In this document: in pieces, positions 11,944-21,800 of the stretch
Layout: every line of letters starts with the position of its first letter
Position numbering within the stretch: position 1 is the stretch's first letter
DNA from: Phoronis australis
Lineage: Eukaryota; Phoronida; Phoronidae
NCBI GenBank assembly: GCA_002633005.1
Contig: NMRA01000069.1
Coordinates: 222,203-286,202, forward strand
Reading direction: 5' to 3'
DNA: 64,000 nucleotides
The notes under the pieces: generated by a model
What the model saw: only the letters and a program-made list of their open reading frames with translations
Told to the model about the DNA's origin: nothing
Databases searched by the model: none
Translations under genes and position numbers: made by a program

Positions 11944-12133
11944 TATGTGGCGCAGCACTGACATAAGTGGGGGGGAATAGCCCCAGTCCCCTATGGTGGC
12001 GCATGGTCACATAGGCGGCGCAGCACTGAAATAAGTGGGAGGTATAGCCCCCAGTCCCCATGGTGCGCCACCTATGTGACCGTGGGCAGGGAATTACTGA
12101 AGTAAGTGGGGGCTATAGNCCCCCCCCCCCCCC
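11944..12133. repeat. GGCGCAGCACTG foldback repeat, locus 2 (about three tandem units)
   Basis: Units of about 75 bp start near 11946, 12013 and 12085. The middle unit is an imperfect palindrome: gtcacataggcggcgcagc opposes tgcgccacctatgtgac, around a core of taagtgggaggtatagcccc. The last unit runs into an undetermined base at 12119 and a poly-C run (12120-12133), so the assembly here is uncertain. Confidence 0.7.
12119..12119. other. undetermined base (N) beside poly-C
   Basis: The N is followed by about 14 C residues. The homopolymer length and local joining are unreliable. A second N lies at 14544. Confidence 0.99.
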
Positions 12134-13505
12134 AGCACTGCCATATTGTACCCTGAATTTTTTGTGTATTTTTCGCCATACAAATTACTTGCTTATTACT
12201 TTCCCTTACGTTTCCAATGACCCAAGCATGTGCAACATGCGGAAGTTGTATTTAACTGAACAAAAGATGATTAATACAATTAATGTGAGACTATGGTATT
12301 CCTATTGCCCTGACAACGAATGCAGTGCTTTGTTAATGTGTTTAAATAGGTAAGATATACGTAATTTCAAAATTTCATATCTGACTCTGTCGTACATCTT
12401 AGTATTCAGAATCAAATTTTATGGGGGAATTCTAGCCAGAGGAATTATTTTAAGCTCGACATAAGATACAACCTGCTTACACACTGTTTTAATTACATAT
12501 AATAGATTTGGACTCTGTAACAAGTTTTAAAAGCTTTTTAAAAAATAACAATCACCCGCTCTCACTGCTCCTGTTCGCTTTTAGTGTTTGAATCTACCAC
12601 TTTGTGGCGCTTCCAGTGGTGATCTTTCTTCCTGTAAAAACGTTTTGGACTACTTGGAAGTCCATTAGTATTTCCAGTTGAAACCAGGCTCAGCAAGTTG
12701 GCTCACCATGGCGGGTTAGCCTATTTTATGCTCTGAGCGTGGTCTCCTCCAATAACGAACTGTTACTTTCCATCAAACCCCAGACACGGCTGCTCCTCTG
12801 AATCTACTTGAGACTAGTTTTTATTACGGAAAGTGGTCTAAGTTGTTTCCTTGACGACCGACCACGGGTTTATAGCGGTCTAGTTAACCAATTTATTGCA
12901 ATCGAACTGTAGTATATATTTTCGGAAAAATAATATCCTATTTGTTAGCTCGCCTTTTAGTCATTGCTAATCTTTTTTAGGAGACGCCATCAGTTTGCAA
13001 AAAGCCTGACAACGTACATTTAATAACACGTGCCTATACGCCTTTGTACCGATTATGTAGTGCTCAAATTTGAGTGCTCTTTGCGACATGGCGCAATTTT
13101 ATTGTGACAGCGCAAAGTTGACAGAACACATGCGTCCCTCCGTCAAGGCAGCAAGTAAAAGAACTCCTAACCTTGTCCAGCTCCGAGCAACTAGAACACA
13201 AATCGTTTGCGGCTACCGCGTTCGGGTAAATGGCTAGTTACTCGGGAAGCACTCCATTATTTTTACAGCTGAAAACTGAGATGCCCATTTTTTTAGAGAG
13301 TCGGCACGATAAATAATACACAATTTATATAGTTTAAGGTGTTAGCGCGAATAACAAGAACCCGCACCATTGGTGGTGAACGTACGTGAAAGTCGCTCTT
13401 TCGTAAATGTTTTCGACGTAACATGATTCTTCTTTATTTTATAAACACAATAAAATGTACTGAATTTAAAGTGATAAAACAAGATTGCAAGCATCTATAG
13501 CCAAA

Positions 13506-13644
13506 AATTATTTGTCTTCATACACATGTTGGTCACATCGCGTGACCCATAGTAAGTCAGTGCGGTGAACCTTTCGGACTTAACTACATTGTGTATAGGT
13601 CACGTGGTGTCACCAACATATGGCGCGTATGAAGACAAATAATT
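13506..13644. mobile_element. tail-to-tail inverted element of the CAACA-GGTGGCGTG family
   Basis: The left arm (aattatttgtcttcatacac, atgttggtcacatcgcgtga) is the imperfect reverse complement of the right arm (ggtcacgtggtgtcaccaac, then atatggcgcgtatgaagaca). The right arm plus the following ~60 bp (atcaacgcgcttacttataa) matches the element at 19.7 kb. Its consensus also matches the tails of the tRNA-like elements at 15.7 and 62.7-63.0 kb. Confidence 0.6.
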
Positions 13645-14589
13645 ATTGCTTATCTGATATCAACGCGCTTACTTATAACAACACAATTATGAACACTACA
13701 AAAAATTATTGGTTACAAGATGTGCAAAATGGTTCATTCCTTTTCAGACCATCAAGTCCGCCTTCTCTTAGGAAATCCGGCCATGATAACCCACGCATCT
13801 GCACGGCAAGTCCGATGTACACTCACACACCCACTGCACGTTTGAAGTACCTCTTGGGTTACAGTTACATCAAAAAGCCCAGGCGTTTCTTAGTATTCCG
13901 GTGATGTGGATTCCATTATGTTTTATTGTATCCGTCTGGTAACGAGGTACGTGCAGACGATAGATCGCTACCCTGCTATTGTAAAAGAAAGCTCTTCATG
14001 CACCGAGAGGTACGAACCGTCAGCATTTAGTTAAGGTCGTGTTTACTCGTTATTTTGATACTTTAAAAAACGAAGACACGACCGGCATCGTAAAAATCCC
14101 AATGAAGCACTTCTTTAAATAAAAGTATAATAAAATCGATGCAAATTGAAATATGTATGTCTTGTTTTGCCGGTGCCGAGGGAGCGGGGGGAGCACGGAA
14201 ATACACCAATCCGTTTTATACGGAGAAGATGGCGACGGCTACGCCCAATGTTGCCAGCGATCCTGGCGGCAATCCCCCATTTTGACGGTAGGTTCAGTGT
14301 TAGGCAGGCATATTAGGTGAACGGAGTCTGCACGTGTAGAATCAAATAAATTCTCATCATTATTGATACAGACGAGTTTGTAGATGGGTGAGTGAATAGC
14401 GGATTTGCAGCGACGCCATATTGAAATTAGTTAAAATGGTGCATTGTGGGTGCTGTGGTCAGGATTCCGAAAGCGGCCATAGTAACAAGCATAATACGCG
14501 GTATGAGCGCGAAGAAAACTTACGGCGGATACACTTGTTGTGTNAGACATTCTTGGTAGCTTAGTTTGGTAATGAGTCCAACGGTGAAA

Positions 14590-14595
14590 TTTATT
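14590..14595 (-). terminator. possible poly(A) signal for the kringle gene
   Basis: AATAAA on the minus strand, about 234 nt after the stop at 14829, which is a reasonable 3'UTR length. The same weakness applies as for any hexamer in AT-rich DNA. Confidence 0.35.
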
Positions 14596-14828
14596 TTAAT
14601 GTTTACGAGTTGTTGTAATATCACGTATGAAACAAGTTGCGCCAAAATATTTCTGCACGTGCAACCGTAATTACCATGCTTTCAATAAAAATTCATTTCG
14701 TAATATAATGATACGCGCACCCCTATTTCTCATAATGATTGTGCATGCAACAACGTTTTTAAGGTTTTCAGATAAATTCATGTGATGCAAATGATTTTCT
14801 AACCATTATCGACGCTTTTTAAAGGATG

Positions 14829-15301
14829 TTACAAATGCGCAAGGCTTGTTGACGCGCATCCTCGTTTTTGATACTTGCCTTTCATGAGATGGTCGTAAAG
14901 CCTATGCTCGTCAAACCTCGTGTCCAAGCTTTCATTAACTTCGGCTTTCGACTCAGTCAAATGTCCAGCACCTGACGTAGAAAAATTAACACTTATTTGA
15001 CCTTCCGGTTGCACTGTGTTGGTTGGTGAAATGGAAGACGTGTGATCACGTGACAGGCTGAGCAGCCGATTTGAGCTTGTCTCTTCCCCACTACCCCCTA
15101 CCGTAACAGCAGGTCGACTGCTCATGCCTGACGTTGTTTTTGATACTGCATTCGATGTAGAAATAAATGCTGGCGTTGCAGGTAGCGAAATATCTGTAGG
15201 TTTTGCGAACGTGTAGTCACTGGTTACTTTTGATATGAGTTTGTCCGCTTTGTGTTGTGATTTCTCGCCACTTGGCGCTTTGGAAGATTGGCCAATTCCA
15301 T
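14829..15301 (-). CDS. kringle protein, Ser/Thr-rich terminal exon
   Basis: The acceptor is gtctttcag/atggaattgg. The exon enters with two bases, so it joins in frame to the phase-1 donor of the kringle exon at 16602 (C-Q-D-G-I-G-Q-S-S-K). It encodes 156 residues and a stop. The segment is rich in Ser, Thr, Lys and Pro, with runs such as T-S-S-I-S-P-T-N-T. It has Asn-glycosylation sequons N-F-S and N-E-S, and ends K-G-K-Y-Q-K-R-G-C-A-S-T-S-L-A-H-L. No transmembrane helix or protease domain is seen. If this is the true end, the product is secreted with a mucin-like, O-glycosylatable tail. The frame-consistent join supports it, but there is no homology support for the tail. Confidence 0.6.
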
Positions 15302-15725
15302 CTGAAAGACAGAAAAGTCATAAAATGGACAATAAATTCTTGTTTCAGTTTTTCTAACCTTGTAAGTCACAATTTGGAAAAACAGCACTTTTTCATTAGC
15401 TGACAGATGGTGTTATTTGGATACTCTGCAATATTTTGTTTTCAATCTCATGTATCCCTTCTGGTTTACGTGTACCACGGTGCTTCAGCATTAAGAAAGT
15501 GGGTTTCAACATCTGTCCTTAGTTTCAAACAATGAGACTATGAAATTTTAAGACTTTGAACGATACCCCTTGGCTATGGACAGTTCACACGAGACTCTTA
15601 AAGCAGCGTGCTTCCTTTCCACCTCAATCATCAAATCGGCTAATGTTAAATGTTTGTGCAATGATGGCGTAGATTGTTACATTATGTTGGAATATAAATA
15701 AGTAAAAGTTGAGAATATGGATCAT

Positions 15726-15968
15726 AAACATTTGTCTGGTCTGCACGCCACCTGTTACGTATTCATATGCACTCACGAGTTGATGGGGGGATGCACACTG
15801 CTAAGTCTCATTGGATGTCTGTGTTTGATCGGTGGTCCCGATGGCTCGGTGTTTAGAGAAGGTCCTGGGTTCGAGTCCTGGGCGGGACAGAAGTCTTTTC
15901 AGATTGGTGATCATCAGGTCAGGTGATGTGGCCAACAGGTGGCGTGCAGAACAGACTTAAAAATGTTT
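15726..15968. mobile_element. tRNA-like element with inverted terminal tails
   Basis: The ends are inverted: aaacatttgtctggtctgca and cgccacctgttac at the left, against caacaggtggcgtgcagaac and agacttaaaaatgttt at the right. Inside, 15834-15888 is tRNA-like: gtcccg pairs with cgggac as an acceptor stem, with a B-box gggttcgagtcct. The ~55-bp length is too short for a real tRNA. It lies between the nAChR and kringle genes' coding parts, just downstream of the third kringle exon, in the last kringle-gene intron. Confidence 0.6.
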
Positions 15969-16601
15969 GTGGTTATTTTGAAATAAAAAATAACCTGCGA
16001 TTGAATAAAGGCGGGCAGACTTTGGAAGAATTTACCCACGTTTTCGTTAAATGAACCGCTCTTTTGCCAACGGGAACAAAGTTTACTAGTGATTTCCCAG
16101 GCCCATATTGTAGGGGTAAGTGGCTTAGTTTGGATTTTTTCGGACAATTGACCATCTTAGTTTACATGCACAATCAATAAGTGTTTTTCATCCATAAACG
16201 TGGAGGAGGACACGCCAACGTCACTTGTACTCTAAACTCAAATGGCTGCATATTCTCGAGTACAGAGACGTAAACCACAGTACATGTATGTTAAAACACA
16301 AATATTATTCTATATTTCAACTCGATAATAACGATCCCTGTTTCGAAGTATCAAATGCTTTAAGCAAATCTACAAAAAAATCTGTTCCATAGTGCTACAA
16401 TTTCAGATTCAACCTGAATGTTATCCTTTGTTCTATTTGATTGTAAGTGCTGCTTAAGTTGAATGGTGTAACTTTTCGTCAGCTATTTCTACAAAACCGT
16501 AAGGGTAGGCTTTCAATACTGAGAAAAATTATTCACAAGCGAGTTTACAGTTAATGTCAGCCATAATTAGATCTTAGTAGTCAGAGGCTATACTCCAATA
16601 C

Positions 16602-16844
16602 CTTGACATAACGGGATGTCGCAAAACTGCCACCTTATGTTAGGATTGGTTGTGTAGCACCACGGTCTTTTCATTCCGTCGGGATTTCGACAGAAATTTT
16701 CGTGCAACTTCGCGTCTCCATGAAAATCACGTGTATGAGTGTGAGGTTTCTGGGAAAGCCACTGCTGACAAGGTATCCCCTTTTCTGTCATGTTTTCAGT
16801 TCCAGAATAATTTAAACCCTTGTTGTTTCTGCATCCGTTGTCTT
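16602..16844 (-). CDS. kringle domain exon 3 (C-terminal kringle)
   Basis: This exon of 243 nt has acceptor cacattgcag and donor GTCAAG/gtattg, both phase 1, so it is a symmetric 1-1 exon of the type used in domain shuffling. It encodes one whole kringle: C-R-N-N-K-G-L-N-Y-S-G-T, then C-Q-Q-W, P-H-T-H-T, N-F-C-R-N-P-D, R-P-W-C-Y-T and W-Q-F-C-D-I-P-L-C, with all six cysteines. The second acidic residue of the lysine-binding D-x-D pair is missing (N-P-D-G-M). If the donor were not used, a stop would follow within four codons. The next exon fits the join, so splicing is preferred. Confidence 0.9.
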
Positions 16845-17029
16845 CTGCAATGTGAATTATAATGAAAGGTCCCTGATGTCGTCTCTTGTAAAATTTCTGG
16901 GCTGTGGACTGTAAAAATATTGTTTGTTTTTGTTTCATATTAAAGTCAAAGCGTAGAAAGAAAACTTAGCAAACTGGCTAATCTGAAAGATAGAGAAACA
17001 TGCTATTAAAGTCGTGTAGGACGCTAGAG

Positions 17030-17530
17030 AAATGTCGAAATTTGTCAGTCTTTGTAATATCATATCTCAGAAATGGGTAATCGAAATCACATGCTTTTAT
17101 GCACTGTTTTCCGAAACATTTTGCCGGGCTCGTTTTGGAATGTACCGTTTTCAGTTGTATGAAGGGCTCCGGCCTGGATTACGTTTATTATTTTTGTGAA
17201 AAAAATCAAAAGTAAAACGAAAATGCAATGATAATTTAGAAAACTGCGACAGCGTTTTTATGAGATTTCGTCTTGAACTTTTATATTGAACAAAAGTTGG
17301 TAATCTTATTGATCTCGTAAATTTGCAAATGATGTACCTTTCTTTTAGGCTAAATTTTATCAAAAAGACAAAGTCACGTGACGCAATTTCAGTGGCAGAT
17401 TGGTAAAAAGTAAATAGGTCAAATTCTTCAGTCTTCCAACTTTCAGAAAACTTACACTTAACTGAGTCAATATCGATAGCTGTGTATATATTTGTATGAA
17501 TACACAGCTTTGTCGATATGGTCCCACACA
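17030..17530. repeat. dispersed ~450-bp repeat, copy 1 (in a kringle intron)
   Basis: It begins around aatatcatatctcagaaatgg and continues through a run like gataatttagaaaactgcga, gtcacgtgacgcaattt and cactTAACTGAGT-like sequence. The order and spacing match 33170-33640 and partly 35940-36210. The minus-strand open frame at 17151-17531 is therefore repeat-derived. Confidence 0.55.
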
Positions 17531-17754
17531 ACCTTAAATACGGAAATAAAATAATACTGACAAGGCTGAGAAGAAAGCATAATTAGAATGTTCTGAAATA
17601 CAATGAAATACAATACAGCATGTGGAGGAGGAGACATTACAAGCAGGTAAGCCGAGGGCAGACACAGTTAAGGAAATCATACGCTAGATATCACCTTTGT
17701 AGTGAACCACTGACGCAGTCTCCGGCCCGTCAGTGTTTTCCACAACATAAATAC

Positions 17755-18003
17755 CTTTTGCAGGTGTGCATAATGGGATATCGCAAAACTGCCATCTAGT
17801 GTCAGCTTTTGTAGTATAGCACCAGGGACGTGGAGAACTGTCCGGATTGCGGCAGAAGTTTTCGTGAACGTCTCCGTCGTCCCGAAAGTAACGGTGGGAG
17901 TGTGGGCTTTGCGCACGCCACCTTTGACACGAGACTCCCTGCTCCGTCACGTTGGTTGCTCCTGAGTAGTTGGCACCGTTATGTATTCTACAATTGATGC
18001 TCT
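17755..18003 (-). CDS. kringle domain exon 2
   Basis: This exon of 249 nt has acceptor gcattccag and donor GCAAAAG/gtattt, and is symmetric phase 1-1. The domain runs from S-I-N-C-R-I-H-N-G-A-N-Y-S-G-A through C-Q-R-W-R-A-Q-S-P-H-S-H-R-Y, N-F-C-R-N-P-D-S-S-P-R-P-W-C-Y-T and W-Q-F-C-D-I-P-L-C. Six cysteines are in kringle spacing. The D-x-D lysine-binding pair is absent (N-P-D-S-S). A short linker, T-P-A-K, precedes the donor. The open frame beyond 17755 (V-V-E-N-T-D-G) is intron. Confidence 0.92.
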
Positions 18004-18628
18004 CTGGAATGCACATTTATCGCGTAGTGAAAAGCGCAAGCTTTTCGGAGTTGACTAGATAAGAATAGAGCTCAAAAAAAACACAAAACGAAGCAAAGGA
18101 AGACAAAACTTATAATACATGCTATCAAGAAGCAACTATCACGCAAGATATGGTAAACACAAGCAGAGAACTGTGCATGCAACGAATGAAATGAAGTTAA
18201 TAAGCTTAATCAAAGATAAACAAAGACACAGCGTCAATAAGAATGAAATAGATTTCTAAAATATGTTTTGTATTCTATCCGTTGCATTGATGAATGGAAA
18301 TGTTGCTAGTAATTTTAGATATGTAAACGTATAAACCGAATTTTCACATGCGCAGAAACCTGTTCGGTTTCACTTTTTGTATTTTGGAACATTAAATGCC
18401 TCAAACGACGCATGTTCAACTTTTTTGGTTGGAAATAAGATCAAAATATCATTGGTTTCTATGCTTTGGGAGTCTTTGGTCTGATTTTTTATGGTTGGTA
18501 GAGGATTTCTCAAGTTTCTAACCATAAAAATTACAAATGTGACAATAGAATTGCTTATACCAGGAGTAACTTGTTAAATAAAATCGATTATGTTTCAGTG
18601 AACTTTCGTCTTCACCGTATTTGTGTAC

Positions 18629-18868
18629 CTGTACAAAGTGGTATATCACAGAACTGCCATCTAGTGTCAGTTTTCATTGTATAGCACCAAGGTCTAACTG
18701 CGCCGTCCGGATTGCGACAGAAGTTTTCGTGTAGCCACCCGCTCTCAGGGTAATATCGATGAGTGTGAGGATATTGGGAGCGCCACTGTTGACACGGGGT
18801 TCCCGATTCAGCCGTGCTAGTACTACCGAAATAGTCTAGTCCCCTGCCCTTTCTACAGTCTGTCTGTT
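18629..18868 (-). CDS. kringle domain exon 1 (most 5' exon found)
   Basis: This exon of 240 nt has acceptor ccgttccag and donor TGTACAG/gtacac, and is phase 1-1. It encodes Q-T-D-C-R-K-G-R-G-L-D-Y-F-G-S, C-Q-Q-W-R-S-Q-Y-P-H-T-H-R-Y, N-F-C-R-N-P-D-G-A, R-P-W-C-Y-T and W-Q-F-C-D-I-P-L-C-T. The six cysteines follow the kringle pattern, which forms a disulfide-bonded triple loop used for extracellular protein binding. The N-P-D-G-A sequence lacks the second Asp needed for lysine binding in plasminogen kringles. Because the exon begins in phase 1, a further upstream exon is required (signal peptide and possibly more kringles). None was recognised in 18.9-25 kb. Confidence 0.92.
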
Positions 18869-21800
18869 CTGGAACGGAACACCTACTCTCAATTTCAAGT
18901 CGCTTAGTTTATTCATGACCAGTGCACTTGGGAGAAAAACATTTACTGATTCTTCTGCTATCACGATAAAAAATTCTGTCGAAGATCTCTGATGGGGTGG
19001 TTTCTCTTGGAGTCGTTATGCATGCCTGGGATGGGGTTCATATTTTGAAAATATTGGCAAGAGGTTGATAATGTCTTGCAATTATTTATGCTCAAAAAGA
19101 AGCGCTGAACAACCCACGGTAGTTGCAGCTCAAAACCTTTTTATAACCATAACGCTTTTGCTGAACCAATGTTGGCTTGTGTTGCTTGTTTGCATTTTGT
19201 CTTGTAGCAATATCACGTTGCCTTGTAACTTCATGTCTTTAAACGTCTACAAGCAAATCTGATCGTGAACTAATAACATTACGGGAAAGATATCGAACAT
19301 AGCCGGCCGGCTCAGTTGGTTTTGACATGTAATTAATTGTATCATCACGCAACTCCTTTGAATAGACACTATCTATGTTGGCAATTCTAATTTTGTCATT
19401 GACACTCACCAATTCTCAGGATGTCTGTTAAATTATAATCAATAACCTGTGATATTTACTATACTGTAGATCTACTCCATTTATTCACGGAACCGTAGTT
19501 GTTCTACTGAGCACGACATTTCAAGTGCGCTTAAGTTGTCCCATCGATTGCTAGTGAATTAGTAATAAAATTGATTGCATACAAATTGAGGCTAAGTATG
19601 ACGAGTGCCGACCGTACCTGGCCCCGTGCATCCTGTGTGGGTAATAAATACCATATTTTAACCTAATGATTTTATCTCCAGTTTGGACAAAGATCTTTTC
19701 AGACCTTACTATAGATCACGTGAAGTGACCACCATATGGCGTGCAAGAAGACTTATAAATCTCAATTGCTCTATATCAACGCACTGATTTATAACAGCAC
19801 AATTTCATGCTTGTATATGCACTCCTAAGTTTGGGTAATATCCCCGTGGTTGGATCCCTGTAATCGACCACAGGTTCCAATAGCTCAGTGGACTAGAGCG
19901 TCTGCTGTGTAAGCAGAAAGTCCCGGGTTCCAGCAAAAGATCTTTGCAGATTTAAAAGGGTACTAAATCCTGTTTTGAGGATATCAACAAATCCTCGTTC
20001 TACGGACACCTCCTAATGCACCACTGGCGTCCCACTTTAGTCACAGGTTCCAAATAAAAACTCATACTCTCTTTGTCACAGATAAGATATTTTGGTTCTT
20101 GGTTGGTGACCTTTCCCTGCAGTTGTCGCGCAACTCGCCTAACTCGTAGGTCACGATTGCCCGTTTAGCAGACTTTGCGAAGAATTTTCAAATTTTACTC
20201 AAAAATTTGAAGGTTGTCGAGGTTTGCAGAACATTATTTTGTTTCATTAAGAGTTAGATGGGAACGTCGTTTTAAATATCTGTTAATAGGCCAAATCCGG
20301 GTTTGGTACCCTTTTAACTACAGGACATCTCGTTCAGACCGACAGCGCGTTCAACCTGATAATACAGTTAAGTTCTTGACTGCATTGACGTCCTTATTTG
20401 AAATAGTCAAGGGAGTTGACGCGCCCGATAGGTGTCGTTACTTTACATCACCTAGAGAGCATTGCAAAGGATGATGTTACTTTCGCGTTTGAAAAAGGCT
20501 GTTACGAATACATAAAACGCTGTTTGTTTGTTATTTGTTTTTAATGTGAACATAATGCACTGTCCTCACTAATCTACGAAAAGAGTTGTACAGTCTGTAA
20601 GACAAATTTTGAACCATTTAACGCATCAACAACATAAACGTAGAGGCTGAGTCACAGGAATGACATCAACAGCGTGAAAAGTTGTGGTGCGATTTGGAAA
20701 GAGACCAGCCTTCGTTGCTTCGTCACTTAATCATGAGCCCGCATAGATTGGAGTTGTCTAGTATCAAAGTACTATTCTACTTGTGTTATGAAACGGGCCT
20801 CGCGCACCACATATGCCAATAATCACATTGATCAATTAATATTTCAGTCCAGTCATGTCGTTTAAATAATTATATTTTGTTACAGTCAGTATCTATTGAA
20901 AGCCGTAAGTGTGTTCAAGCGATACACATTTTGCATAATGTCGATCGATCCCACTTAGTTCGTTAACTGTTTTCCCTACCAGAGGGGGTTCTTATTGGCT
21001 CAGACTTTAGTGAAGTAGGCGGGTGTGCACTAGAGACCATTTATCAGTAATTAAAACCTCCGAAATAAGAGGTGCAGTAAAAAAATAAATGAACACAAAT
21101 ATTGGTAAAATGACCGTAATGTTCATTTGCTTAAGACACAATTAATTAGGGCTGCAACGAAGTCACCGAGAACTGCACTCCAGAGCTGTCGGTTCATTTC
21201 CCATCCACAAATCTGTATTTTCGGTTCGCTTCTAATAACACCACCTAACGGCAAGTAAACTAACTAAACTGAAACTGTGCTCGATTAACAGAAAAATACA
21301 AATTTAGGTCGTCATCTAAAACGATTGAATTAATCGTTATAAATAACCACCACATGCGCTGTTTTCATTGAGTAAAACCTACACTACAATACTTTTTAAA
21401 CATCTCACGTGACTTCTGACCATGGTATACGTTCCATTTTAAGTTAATGATGTCCGTAATTAGTTTTGGGTAATAAAATATGAGGTGATAAAAACACCAC
21501 AAAGGCGTAGAAGTATGTGTATTTTCTAGTACAACATACCGGTATTTCGATGCAGTTAATCAAAGTATAGTAATTGCTAAATGTTAAAGTTAGCTGGTGC
21601 TGTCACGTCTCTTGAACATGAGTCTAGTTTTGAGGATACTGGCGTTTTAAAGAGGGGATTTAGTAGGCGATGAATGTCGTTTGAGAGTAATTGCCAAAAA
21701 TTCGAGATACACTTCCCTGAGAATTGGAAGTTACAGTACATAGTTCTTCCCGAAGTCGTCCGTAGATTAGGTTTATTTAGAAATACTGGTTAAGAGTAAA

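Larger units (their letters stand above)
9753..14589. other. region upstream of the known nAChR exons; no exon identified
   Basis: The missing 5' nAChR exons should lie here or beyond. I found no motif for the first receptor helix, D-x-x-E-K-N-Q or N-V-W-L next to good splice sites. The stretch holds hairpins at 10.4 and 11.05 kb, foldback repeats at 11.9 kb and a tRNA-like B-box on the minus strand at 11553-11590 (ggttcaaatcc). It also holds the inverted-tail element at 13.5 kb and undetermined bases at 12119 and 14544. Confidence 0.5.

Noticed and set aside
17151-17531. 126-codon minus-strand open frame between kringle exons
   Set aside because: It lies in the dispersed repeat that recurs at 33.2 and 35.9 kb, so it is not a kringle-gene exon.
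19873-19934. Functional tRNA gene
   Set aside because: The A- and B-box resemble a tRNA. However, the anticodon loop lacks the invariant U33, the T stem does not close and there is no acceptor stem pairing.
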